From Argentina anserina (lineage: Eukaryota; Streptophyta; Magnoliopsida; Rosales; Rosaceae): a stretch of 64,000 bases of DNA. Numbering within the stretch: the first letter of the stretch is position 1; the number at the start of each line of letters is the position of its first letter. Below the pieces are notes generated by a model. That model was not told the origin of the DNA. It ran no database searches and saw only the letters and a program-made list of their open reading frames with translations. The position numbers and the translations under genes were made by a program. Of this stretch, positions 51,600 through 60,021 are shown piece by piece. Where the stretch lies: NCBI RefSeq assembly GCF_933775445.1, contig NC_065877.1:17918001-17982000 (forward strand), written 5' to 3'.

Positions 51600-51811
51600 A
51601 TAAAAAGATTTGATAGTTATTTTTCATTAATTCCATCATCAAAAATAAAAACCTAAGATAAAATTATTATATGTTAGAACAAAGTAAGAAAAGCATATAT
51701 AAATTTACAATATAAATAGTGAATTCTAAATTTAAAAATTGGGATCCATCTGTATAGATCCCTCGGAACGGCGCCATTTGATCGGTTCAATTACTCAACA
51801 TCAATATTAAC
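51600..51811 (-). mobile_element. Inverted leader/primer-site fragment of an Athila/Tat-like element
   Basis: Read on the minus strand, this fragment matches 47,125-47,330. It has about 35 bp of LTR end, a primer site at 51,757-51,776 (TGGCGCCGTTCCGAGGGATC, three mismatches to tRNA-Asp) and the start of the leader. Shared landmarks are AAGCATAT and ATATGTTAGAACAAAGTAAG. The match stops at 51,811, exactly where a chromovirus-type LTR begins. Confidence 0.8.
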
Positions 51812-52900
51812 TGTAACATCTCTAAATTCAGAACAGTAAAAAGTTGAATTTGTGGATGCTAACACTTTGATATAACTTTAAAAATGAAATTACGTTACAG
51901 CAACTGAATATCTTTTCTAAGTTTAACACTTAGATTACAAACTGTAACAATACGTAATTACACGAGTATAAGTTGTACAGTAGTCAACTCTCACAAGTCC
52001 TCACCAAAATAAGAAATTGAACAGAAGCAAAAATGGCACCCGACTGTTACGCTGGTCACTCCTTCCGCCACTACTACTGCGATGTAGCTATAGTGCTGCC
52101 CCCTGCACCAAAAATGATACACCAGGATTGTAAACACAAACCTGGTCAGCTACAAGCTGGTATGAGTAAACTAAAAAAATACTGAAAGATAATGTAACAT
52201 GTTTCTAAACTCATAAATATATACAAAACAACATTATCATCACAACACTAACAACGTCAACTCGCAACCAATGCCACAACAACGCCACACATGTATAATC
52301 ACAATTCACAAATCACTCGCAACACATGCAGAACATTCTAGGTTAATGTGACCCTCAAGTCGCACCCATAAGAATGGTAGTAATACTAGAGTTCTAGATG
52401 ATCATCCCCACAACTGGCCAAGGAGTGGTTCTAACATATGCCTACGCCAGGACATTGAAATACATTTTGCCACTTGGGCCGCCGCTAAGGCTAAATCATA
52501 TGTATTTATTTTCTTTCGTCAAACTAGCCGCCACTAAACCAGAAAAACTCACACATAATCTTTTGCCTCAAAAGAGCCGCCACAAACACAACACCAGAAT
52601 TCACAAAGCCACACACACAACAATCATACTGGAAGGTACATTTTCTTCCTTTCCGGTAACAACATAACTACAATATAACTCAATAATGCCGGAAGGTCCA
52701 TTTTCTTCCCTCCCGGCCACACAACATAATAACGCCGGAAGGTACATTTTCTTCCCTTCCTGTCACACAACATATAAGCACTTCGACTATACAAATATGT
52801 CATAAAAAATCCTCTAATTTACTGAGAGGTACATTTTATTTCCCCTCGGTCCCATCCTCCACAATTCAATGAAAACCAACTAAAAATACACAATATGATA
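51812..52900 (-). mobile_element. Chromovirus-type (Tekay-like) LTR, minus strand, right end uncertain
   Basis: The left edge TGTAACATCTC at 51,812 is the CA end of a minus-strand LTR, directly abutting the inverted Athila/Tat fragment. On the minus strand the body has segments familiar from Tekay-type LTRs, such as ACCAGGTTTGTGTTTACA and a GTGCAGGGGGCAG stretch. No internal region or primer site adjoins it, so it may be a solo LTR inserted into the surrounding minus-strand LTR. The right edge lies somewhere in 52,860-52,910, and I could not find a matching target-site duplication. Confidence 0.5.
52627..52850. repeat. Four hairpin repeats with a shared loop
   Basis: Four units at 52,627-52,658, 52,688-52,717, 52,734-52,764 and 52,821-52,850 share a TACATTTT-type loop (TCCATTTT in unit 2). 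Complementary arms of about 8-10 bp flank it, for example GCCGGAAGG with CCTCCCGGC, and ACTGAGAGG with CCCCTCGGT. The arm sequence differs between units while pairing is largely kept. Confidence 0.6.
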
Positions 52901-53242
52901 GATCGTTTTGTTAGAACGTCTATAAAATACCCTGAAAACATCATCGTTAGTATAGAATAAGCAGGGATCGTTCAGTCCTGGGAATCAAAATGGCCTCAAA
53001 ACTGATCATGTTATTGGGGGATTTGATTTGGATTCTAAAACTACTACTTAAAATAAAACTCAATTACTTATATACAATTGATCAACCACTCACAACATAA
53101 CCAAAACACGAATTCTACTCAAGAAACACGTATGACACGCATAGAAGAACAAATAGGCAGCAAGTATTCCGATTCTTTATAAGTCCATTTCAATTCCAAT
53201 TCTAATTAGAGTGCGAAGCGGTACATCTAATCGTTAAGACTT

Positions 53243-53308
53243 CTTAATTATTTAGAATCAACGAAGCGTTCAATCCTTAATTATTTAGAATCAACGAAGC
53301 GTTCAATC
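53243..53308. repeat. 33-bp tandem duplication
   Basis: Two head-to-tail copies, 53,243-53,275 and 53,276-53,308, each starting CTTAATTATTTAGAATCAAC, lie inside the minus-strand LTR. Confidence 0.9.
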
Positions 53309-53999
53309 CTAAACATATGCTAAAAAGAGTCAAACATAACGAATCGTACTAGTTAAACAACAAAATAGCACATAAGCACATTTAGTGGAATTACAGACAT
53401 GTAAGCAAGCATGGCATCACTCATCTTGATTAAGCATGCAAATTCCTAGAACTATCACAACCCTAAACAAGTATCAATAATTGAAACACGAAGCGCATAC
53501 TCAATCAAAGAACACTTTGGTGAATTAAATCGCAACCTTAGGAGAACCATGGCCTTGACTTCCTCAAGCATGGATTTAGATGTACAAATTCAAGAAATTA
53601 ATTGAAATAAAACCTAAATTAATTTCGAAAACCTACTGCCCTTAGCTATTATACACAGCATAAACACATATTCAAGAGTTTATACAATCAAAACATAAAA
53701 CCAAAGAAGTCTGGATTATATTATTCATATATGAAACCGAAAATAACATCCAATAAATCATTCAATGAATTCAAAAATTTCAGAAAACCAAAAGAAAAAT
53801 TACAAGCCATGGATGAATCACACATTAGAAACCTTCTAGGGTGAAGCAAAGATGATTCCGATTTGGAGAGGAGGAAGATGAGCACGGTTTTGTGGTCATG
53901 GATGAAGATTTGTGGCTTGAATTTTCTGGATATATTTTGGCAGAATTTCGGCTTTGTTTGTGAGAGAATGGAGATGGTATTTTGTGACTGAAGCCGTGC

Positions 54000-54009
54000 C
54001 TTATATAGA
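54000..54009 (-). promoter_or_regulatory. LTR TATA box, minus strand
   Basis: CTCTATATAAGG on the minus strand, followed by a leader-like region, is the likely core promoter of the split Athila/Tat-type LTR. The composite insertion at 54,203 sits about 200 bp upstream of it, within U3. Confidence 0.5.
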
Positions 54010-54364
54010 GGAAAGAGGAAGAGATGGCAGCTCAGTTTTGGTGGGCTGATCCATGTATGCACGGCTGATATCTTCAAGGCTCTCATGGATTGAATGGCTC
54101 TCATTGTTTTCTTGATTTATTCAGCCTTTATCTCCTTGTTTTTCTAGGGTTAAACACAGCTGGACTCCTTGTATATTGCTGAATGATAGGCACGACACTT
54201 ATTGTTACGACCCCAATCTTTTATTTTTGTACAATAGTAGTATCGTCCGGATTTTTGGCACGTTCATAACCGAAATCCGATTTTAATATTTTGGAGTTCG
54301 CATATCCTCGTTAAAGTGTTTCGTTGGAGAAACACCCATTTCAGAAAGTTACTATTTACGGGGG

Positions 54365-54374
54365 TTTTATAAAT
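54365..54374 (+). promoter_or_regulatory. LTR TATA box
   Basis: TTTTATAAAT lies 160 bp into the LTR and is followed after about 50 bp by a GC-rich leader, an arrangement typical of an LTR core promoter. Confidence 0.45.
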
Positions 54375-54722
54375 TGGGGAAAGTTGCCATTTTTGGGAAA
54401 GAAGAAAAAAAAAGGAAAAAATGCAACAGTCGCGCCTCCCGACCCCGCCTCTATCCCGCCGCCTGTTCTCCGCCGTCCGGCCAAATTGGGCCGCTGCACA
54501 TGTCTCTTCTTGGAGCTTGGAGGGTCGTCGATCAATCGAGATAGGTGGGGCCACCCCTAGCTCCGCCGTTCGGGAGCTACGACGCCGAGAAGCTCTGGCT
54601 GCCACTTTCCTCTTTTCGTCGGAACACCCTCATCCGGCCACCATAGGCCGGGATGCTTGGTGCGTCTTCAAGGCCTCGTTCCATGCTGCAATCTCACCGA
54701 AAGAATTGAACGAATTCGAAGG

Positions 54723-54728
54723 GTAAGT
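54723..54728 (+). promoter_or_regulatory. Consensus 5' splice donor in the LTR
   Basis: G|GTAAGT at the end of the GC-rich leader matches the plant donor consensus. The base composition turns T-rich right after it, as in an intron start. Use of the site is untested. Confidence 0.4.
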
Positions 54729-55919
54729 GATCGAATCGACGAATTGAATTTCTAGGGTTTTGAATTGGGGGTTTTCGGAAATGTTGAAATTGGACGATTT
54801 AGAGTTGAGATTGGTTGATGTGTTGAACTAGAAAGTTGTTAGGAATGTTATTTGGATTGTGGTGGTGAAATTTGGTAGCCATTGGCGGTGGTCGGATTTT
54901 GGCCGGCCGGCCGCCACTTCCAGCGGCGCCAGGGGCGGCTGCCACCGTGCCGCAGAATAAAGGAGGTATGATCAACGGATAAGAATGTTGTCCATTTTTT
55001 GTGATTTCGCTCATTTATTATCTTGTGACTAGCGGGGCTAGTTCACTTAGTTATTTTTTTGTGGCCATACTTTGAGATAATTATGCTAGCATAAGAATTC
55101 ACTCTTCCGCCTGAGAGGCGATGCCACCCGGGGAGGCGAGGTTATTTACCCGGCACTGATATGACAACTCAATACCCTCTCCGTAAACGTGACGTGACGG
55201 TATTGAGAATTTGAGATTTGATAAATGTATATATATATATATTCTGGTCCAAGGGCATATGGTATGGCATTCCTTATTTCATGTTGACTAGCGGGGTTAG
55301 TCTATTCCTTTATTTGTTTGGCATCCTTTATTTGACTAGCGGGGTCTAGTCCTATTTTGATGAGAATATTTCTATTTATGAAAGCTTTTTAATTAAAATG
55401 TGCATGCATTGGATTTTCTTGGTATAGAGGAAAATTGGGAAGTATAAAATATATCGTTATTTATTGATACTTGATTTTGTCCACTCACTCTAACATTTTA
55501 AATGCTTTCCATTGGCCCTTCGTTTTAAATCCCCAGTTCACAGGTTTATAGACGTCCTATAGCTACCGTGAGGCAGTGTTCTCTTCCGCCGACTGCCAGA
55601 CTGTAGGTTACCTGTTTAGCCTACAAGTCGTTTGATTTCCTTTATGTCGTTTAGTTGCTCTGATACTCTGAATTTATTTGGATAATTTTCTGATGTTTAA
55701 GAGGTTGGATTTAAGTTGTGTAACTAACTTTGAATTATTTGTTATGGAAGTTGGATATTGTTGGATGTTGTTAAAAGTGCAGATTTTCTTGCAGGTTGGG
55801 TTGGCTACTCCTCAGGGAGGGAGGCTATGCCGATTTTTTTGGATAGGCCCCCTTTGTCAGTAGTCCCCTCACGACTTATCCTATATTTTAGGTTAATATT
55901 TGGGGTGAGTCGTGTCATT

Positions 55920-55933
55920 TGGTATCAGAGCCA
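55920..55933 (+). other. Primer binding site, initiator tRNA-Met
   Basis: TGGTATCAGAGCCA is complementary to the 3' end of initiator tRNA-Met and lies two bases after the LTR end at 55,917. Both Tekay-type elements and Cassandra use this primer, so it may be the point where the two were joined. Confidence 0.85.
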
Positions 55934-55978
55934 CTCTGCCGTGTGATGCGAGTGTGCCGACGAGGGCGTCGGATTCCT

Positions 55979-55991
55979 AAGGGGGGTGGAT
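55979..55991 (+). other. Polypurine tract before the Cassandra-type LTR
   Basis: AAGGGGGGTGGAT directly precedes TGTAATATCCC, the LTR start. It would prime plus-strand synthesis in an intact element. Confidence 0.7.
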
Positions 55992-56253
55992 TGTAATATC
56001 CCACATCGGCCAACGGAGAGGAGGTGATGCGTTATATATGTACATTCCCACCTCTATCTAACGCGAACCTTTTTGGGGGCTCAACGGCTTCGGAGGAGAG
56101 GAGAACTCCAAAGTTAAGCATGTTTGGCCCAGGGCAATCTTAGGATGGGTGACCCACTGGGAAGGTGTTTTTGAGCTCCCAAAAATAAAACCGTGAGGGC
56201 TATGCCCAAAGCGGACAATATCGTATTACGGCGGAGTGGTCCGGGTCGTGACA
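55992..56253 (+). mobile_element. Cassandra-type LTR with 5S rRNA-like core
   Basis: The LTR runs from TGTAATATCCCACATCGG to GGGTCGTGACA, 262 bp, the usual size for Cassandra, a non-autonomous miniature retrotransposon known for a 5S-like sequence in its LTR. The 3' part with CCCAAAGCGGACAATATCG is also typical. Normally an identical LTR stands upstream of the primer site; here a different LTR occupies that place. Confidence 0.8.
56102..56165 (+). other. 5S rRNA-like segment (internal promoter relic)
   Basis: AGAACTCC, AGTTAAGC, TAGGATGGGTGACC and CTGGGAAG occur in the order and spacing of the 3' half of plant 5S rRNA, covering its internal control region. The 5' and 3' termini of 5S rRNA are absent, so this is not a 5S gene. 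It may have supplied RNA polymerase III promoter function to the element. Confidence 0.8.
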
Positions 56254-56258
56254 CTTAT

Positions 56259-57011
56259 CCCTTCAGCTGATCCATAGGCATGACAAAGTTTCCTTCACAA
56301 GCTCAAGAGTTATTCACGGCTTGGACTCCTTGTTTCTCTCCTTACTTTGCCGTGTGAGTCTTCCATATGCATGATCTGATCTCTTCTTAATAATTTGAAT
56401 ATTCTCCTTTAATTTCTGAGTGAAAGGCTCGGCATAGGACTCCATATCCTTGATGAATGTGGACGGCTCCTCCCTACAATTTCTCAAGAGTTTTGCACGG
56501 CATGGACTCTTCTTCCACAGCTGAACTCTTATTTAATTTCCTTGAATTATCTCTTAAATCCTAACCTGAAAATAAGAAAAGAAAAGAAAAACATAAGTAA
56601 AAGATAATCCATTCGAAAATAATGTCTTAATCTAGACCATTGCGTCTTAAAAAGACACATGTAATAGATGAGCTCAACTAGATTATGAAAGTTTCTAATT
56701 TGCAAAAAGAAAACTTACTAGAACAAGAAAGTTCATTTAGGAAAGTTTCGTAATAAGAGTTTGAGTTCAAGTATGACTTTCCAAAATGATAGGTTTCCTA
56801 GTCTAACAAGGATTCCTAGTGCAAACAGGACTCTCAAGATATCGCCAATGCGACTAAAACGTAGAAAGATGAAGACTCCTAATCCAACTAGGTTTCCTAG
56901 TCCTATAAGGATTCATACTCAAACTAGGACTCTAGACCAATTCTTCGTTTTTAACTCGTTTAAGCACAAAGACACATATGGAGATAAAAATGGAGGTAAA
57001 ACATATCAACA
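56259..57011 (-). mobile_element. Athila/Tat-type LTR, minus strand, U3 part
   Basis: This is the continuation of the LTR interrupted at 54,198. It contains two imperfect copies of a 44-bp segment about 100 bp apart (near 56,790 and 56,890, starting AGGTTTCCTAGTC), as often seen in U3. TGTTGATATG on the minus strand at 57,011 is a possible LTR start. The edge is uncertain because the next LTR adjoins it. Confidence 0.45.
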
Positions 57012-57192
57012 ACGTAGCACAAAGTGCTCCTATCAACAATATATTTCGCAAATATAGTAGCTTTATATACTTAGTGATAAATATATGCATATCCTATTAC
57101 CATTTAGATATACGTATATAAATCACCAAATATATACACATTTATATTTCAATCACACAATAAGTAAAAATATATAAAATGTAAGTTCACAT

Positions 57193-57220
57193 GTCTAGTT
57201 ACCGCCAAGGGTAACTAGAC
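57193..57220. repeat. Perfect 11-bp inverted repeat
   Basis: GTCTAGTTACC and GGTAACTAGAC flank a 6-base loop (GCCAAG), beside the splice donor in the Tekay-type LTR. In RNA it would form a stable stem-loop. Confidence 0.9.
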
Positions 57221-57233
57221 AAACGTGAGGTTT

Positions 57234-57239
57234 ACTCAC
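57234..57239 (-). promoter_or_regulatory. Consensus 5' splice donor in the LTR, minus strand
   Basis: AAG|GTGAGT on the minus strand, downstream of the leader of the Tekay-type LTR. It parallels the donor at 54,723 in the other chromovirus-like LTR. Confidence 0.4.
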
Positions 57240-58090
57240 CTTAACTCCGCTTGCAACTTCTCACCACGTCACGTGAAATTCACTCGTTTTTCTACTTCAA
57301 TCACTTAAGTGACAAAAGCTTCACTTAGTAATAAACGAATAGAGTAAAATCGACTCACAAGAATTCTCAACCTTCTTAGGACCCTCACTTAGATCCTAAA
57401 GTCAAACTCAAGCCAAACTCTCTTACACCATCCTAAACTCCTTAACTACCCTAAAGTGTCAATTAAACTTGACATTGGAACTTCCATTCCAAAAAACGAA
57501 ACCCACATCTCACCTTAACAACAACTCTACTTTTGGAACTACCTGAAACATAACTAATTAAAACACTCACAAACCTCCACCAACTCAAACACAACAGCAA
57601 CCAAGTGATAAAGATGGAATTCCTTACTCAAGATAACTGTCAAGATTACAGTTGGGCCGCCGAAAGGCTTATGTCACCTCCCTTGCCGAACTGCAGTTGT
57701 GGCACAAAATTGTTACCCAATTCCTCACTCAACCTTGTGCAGCTGCAAGATCGACGTAGGCAAGACCCAGAGCTCCCTCCTTCCGGCAACACAGAAGCCT
57801 GCAGCGACGGTGTTGTTCATTGCCAGATCTACTAGGCATTGCAGCTCTTGACACAACTGGTGGCGCAGTCAGATTCTTGGGTATGTTGAAGGAGACATCG
57901 GCGTGGTGCCAAGGTCTCCAGTGCGGAAGGCTATGGTGGCTGTAAAAATCAGGAATCGGGGGAAAGAATGAAATCTGGGATTTGAATAAGAAAAGAGGCA
58001 GTGGGAGTTTCAGGAGGAGGAGAGAGACTCTGCTGAAACCAAAAGGAAATATCTAATTTTTAGTTTCCAAATTTCACCCCCCCCCCTCTT

Positions 58091-58098
58091 TATTTATA
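58091..58098 (-). promoter_or_regulatory. LTR TATA box, minus strand
   Basis: TATAAATA on the minus strand lies about 310 bp into the Tekay-type LTR and upstream of a pyrimidine-rich leader. Confidence 0.5.
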
Positions 58099-58411
58099 CA
58101 TCTTCAAAGTCAGACTCCAAATAATAATATCTCACATATGCGGCTTCCGATTAAAGCACGCCACATGTCTACGAACTCGTATTGACGAGCTCTACGACTT
58201 TCATGAAGAAAGTTTTTGAAAAGAGTTACGAATTAAAAGTCAAATCTTGAGTCAATCGAACTTAATCGAATAACACGTTTTGGTTCACGAACCCAATTCT
58301 ACTTTGAACGAAGGCTATTTAAAGATGTAGAATAAAATTATAATCACGTTATTCATTCCATTAAACTCCGAGAAATTACAAGAAATGAATAACGAAATTC
58401 GGCTTATTACA

Positions 58412-58424
58412 TTCTACTCTCCTT
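58412..58424 (-). other. Polypurine tract, Tekay type
   Basis: AAGGAGAGTAGAA on the minus strand lies directly before the LTR start. AAGGAGGGTAGAATGTAA is the usual form in Tekay-type elements. Confidence 0.75.
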
Positions 58425-58431
58425 AAAGGAA

Positions 58432-58517
58432 TTTCGTCTCGAAATTCTCGTGCCCTACTCCTCAGACAACTATGGGTACTAAGCCTTCATCTGTGCCTCC
58501 AACTCCCAAGAGGCATC
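58432..58517 (-). pseudogene. Broken 3' end of a chromovirus polyprotein (chromodomain tail)
   Basis: On the minus strand the frame from 58,517 reads DASWELEAQMKA, then a stop, then YP and more stops. This is the end of the integrase-linked chromodomain of Tekay-type elements (family form: a WE motif followed by an M-K stretch and YP). In the intact element the chromodomain guides integration to modified histones. Only about 12 codons are open. The rest of pol is missing because a minus-strand Athila/Tat element begins about 40 bp to the right. ACTATGGGTACTAAGCCTT occurs twice, near 58,469 and 58,521, a local duplication overlapping the break. It lies in the right order and strand to belong with the adjacent polypurine tract and LTR. 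Confidence 0.65.
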
Positions 58518-59444
58518 ACCCAACTATGGGTACTAAGCCTTATAATACAAGTGGGCTATGTACCACAAGCATAACACTCCCTTAGAGTAATTACACTCAT
58601 GGCACAAGCATTAAGTTCAAGGTAAGAAATTCAAGCAACTTAATATTTCTCGTAAGAAACACTAAGCCACCACCTAAAGGCTACCCATGCTCACGGATTC
58701 AAGAAGTTATCAAGTTCAAGTTCTGATTCATTAATTACCTAAACATGTTTCTAGGTGACAAAACTAGCAACACATTTAGTAAGCATTTTAAGTGTAGAAG
58801 CCCATAGATTCAACATGCATCAACATCAATTAAAAGTAAAATGAATTTATTAACACATGAGTTTGGCTAGGGCTAGCCTAGCCTCAAATTCAACTACTCA
58901 CAACCCATTAAATACAACAAACCCTTGAAAATGAAGTACATCAAAAGAGAAGTAGAGTAAGAAAGAAGAGATTACCAAGGGTTTGGTACAAATGATACGA
59001 AACCGTACCTCTAAAGGTTCACTACCCACAAAGATGTAATAAGAAAGAAAATGCTTCTAAGTATGGTATTAATGGGTTCTAACAAAAGAAGAACTCCATG
59101 AACACCATACTTTATCCACACAATCTAGGAATAAAGAACAAGGGTTGAAAATGAGTATGAGTAGAGAATGAAGAGAGTGAAGTGAGTATGACTTTGGTAA
59201 AATCCCCACACTATCACAACTCTTAACGCCAACCCAAATCTATGAAACAAGTTTGGGATTGATCAAGGCTGTAAAGGATATTTAGTTTTTGGTGAAAACT
59301 CAAGACACTTTACACTTTTCTTTGCACAACTTGATATCTATGACTTAAGCTTAAGAAAATTATGTTAAAACTATGAAAAATATGAAGTTTTGATGGAGTT
59401 TTAGTGTGGTGAAGGAGATTGCACGAATTTGGGAAGAATGAGGG

Positions 59445-59452
59445 TATTTAAA
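59445..59452 (-). promoter_or_regulatory. LTR TATA box, minus strand
   Basis: CCTTTAAATACCC on the minus strand, 550 bp into the LTR, followed by a pyrimidine-rich leader. Confidence 0.45.
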
Positions 59453-59524
59453 GGCCTTAAGGTCACAAATAAATGGTGGAGATGTAAGAGGATGAATGGC
59501 TAGATATGGTGGACAAATGTGGAA

Positions 59525-59688
59525 GCACAAATTGTGGATCTTGTTCTTGAAATGGTCCCCTTCATTTGTCTTCTTCTATTTTAAATTTAAATCCCTAATT
59601 CATGGAGCACAAATTGTGGATCTTGTTCTTGAAATTGTCTCATTCATTTGTCTTCTTCTATTTTGAATTTAAATTGTAAATTAAAATT
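59525..59688. repeat. 82-bp tandem duplication in U3
   Basis: GCACAAATTGTGGATCTTG begins both copies, at 59,525 and 59,607. The copies differ at a few positions (for example GGTCCCCTTC against TGTCTCATTC). Confidence 0.85.
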
Positions 59689-59983
59689 TACAATTCATAA
59701 TTAACGAATATGCTTTATTGACTTATTGACTTTAACAACCACTATTTCCGGCAACCACCTTGACATTGCCGGAGTTTAACCGGCATTTTCCGGCGTTAAC
59801 TTTTGTTTTCTTGTAAAATCTCCACATTTGCTCTTTTTGGCTTGAAACTTTCACCCGAATCCATAATGTGCGCTAAATCCACTATTCTTGACGTGTTTCC
59901 GATCATTTGTACATTTTCCTAGCATGAGTAGGAAACATAATAAGAAATAAATAAATATACAAAAATATAAAGGCAAACATTAC

Positions 59984-60001
59984 TAGGTTAATATTAACCT
60001 A
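59984..60001. repeat. 18-bp perfect palindrome at the LTR edge
   Basis: TAGGTTAATATTAACCTA is perfectly self-complementary and lies three bases from the LTR terminus at 60,004. Confidence 0.9.
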
Positions 60002-60004
60002 ACA

Positions 60005-60021
60005 AACTACCTCACACTTAG
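60005..60021 (-). other. Polypurine-like tract before the LTR
   Basis: CTAAGTGTGAGGTAGTT on the minus strand directly precedes the LTR start. It is a weaker purine run than the usual AAGTGTGGGGG of this group. The core AAGTGTGAGGT recurs four more times in the spacer upstream. Confidence 0.55.

Larger units (their letters stand above)
52900..54197 (-). mobile_element. Athila/Tat-type LTR, minus strand, R-U5 part
   Basis: On the minus strand a TATA box near 54,005 is followed by a transcribed leader. The region near 52,950-53,000 then resembles the U5 end of tRNA-Asp-primed LTRs: AACGATGATG, CAGGG and ACTGAACGATCCC align loosely with 47,090-47,130. The U3 part resumes at 56,259 after a 2-kb insertion. 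The target-site copy CTTAT ends this half at 54,198-54,202. No protein is encoded; the 127-codon minus-strand frame at 53,721-54,104 looks fortuitous. The assignment is by resemblance, so confidence is moderate. Confidence 0.5.
54203..55917 (+). mobile_element. Chromovirus-like (Tekay-type) LTR within the composite
   Basis: TGTTACGACC...GTCGTGTCA bounds a 1,715-bp LTR. A TATA-like TTTTATAAAT lies at 54,365-54,374, followed by a GC-rich transcribed segment and a consensus splice donor at 54,723. Three GACTAGCGGGG motifs occur near 55,026, 55,286 and 55,333. The 3' end includes CTACTCCTCAGGGAGG. These features resemble Tekay-type LTRs. The 101-codon frame 54,421-54,726 runs through the GC-rich segment and its stop lies in the splice donor; I do not treat it as a gene. 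Confidence 0.65.
54203..56253 (+). mobile_element. Composite LTR unit: chromovirus-like LTR + tRNA-Met primer site + Cassandra-type LTR
   Basis: The unit starts TGTTACGACCC and ends GGGTCGTGACA, an 11-bp terminal inverted repeat with one mismatch. CTTAT flanks it on both sides (54,198-54,202 and 56,254-56,258), the expected 5-bp target-site duplication. Inside are a 1,715-bp LTR (54,203-55,917), an initiator-tRNA-Met primer site (55,920), a short internal segment with a polypurine tract (55,979-55,991) and a 262-bp Cassandra-type LTR (55,992-56,253). The two LTRs are not copies of each other, which is abnormal for one insertion. It splits a minus-strand Athila/Tat-type LTR. No protein is encoded. 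Confidence 0.7.
57012..58411 (-). mobile_element. Tekay-type chromovirus 3' LTR, minus strand
   Basis: On the minus strand the LTR starts TGTAATAAGCC at 58,411, directly after a purine tract of Tekay type. A TATA box lies at 58,091-58,098 and a 10-C run at 58,077-58,086. A consensus splice donor (minus strand) lies at 57,234-57,239 and an 11-bp perfect inverted repeat at 57,193-57,220. The left edge is not defined: 57,180 (TGTAAG) and about 57,012 are both possible. The adjoining chromodomain tail on the right shows that this is the 3' LTR of a minus-strand element. Confidence 0.6.
58553..60004 (-). mobile_element. Athila/Tat 3' LTR, minus strand
   Basis: The start TGTTAGGTTAATATT at 60,004 (minus strand) follows a purine-rich AAGTGTGAGGTAG tract. 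A TATA box lies at 59,445-59,452 and a U3 tandem duplication at 59,525-59,688. An 18-bp palindrome lies three bases inside the LTR end. The downstream end is provisional at about 58,553, chosen because chromovirus sequence resumes there. With the pol pseudogene this is the 3' end of an element whose 5' half lies beyond the window. It appears inserted into the Tekay-type element. Confidence 0.6.

Noticed and set aside
53721..54104. 127-codon minus-strand frame
   Set aside because: It lies in the transcribed leader of a minus-strand LTR and shows no family features. I judged it fortuitous.
54421..54726. 101-codon plus-strand frame in the GC-rich LTR leader
   Set aside because: It lies wholly in an LTR, overlaps a 113-codon frame on the other strand, shows no recognisable domain and ends inside a splice donor.
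56102..56165. A genuine 5S rRNA gene
   Set aside because: Only the 3' half is similar, both ends are missing, and it sits inside a TG...CA LTR of Cassandra type.
57605..57835. 76-codon plus-strand frame
   Set aside because: It is antisense to the leader of the minus-strand Tekay-type LTR and has no recognisable domain.
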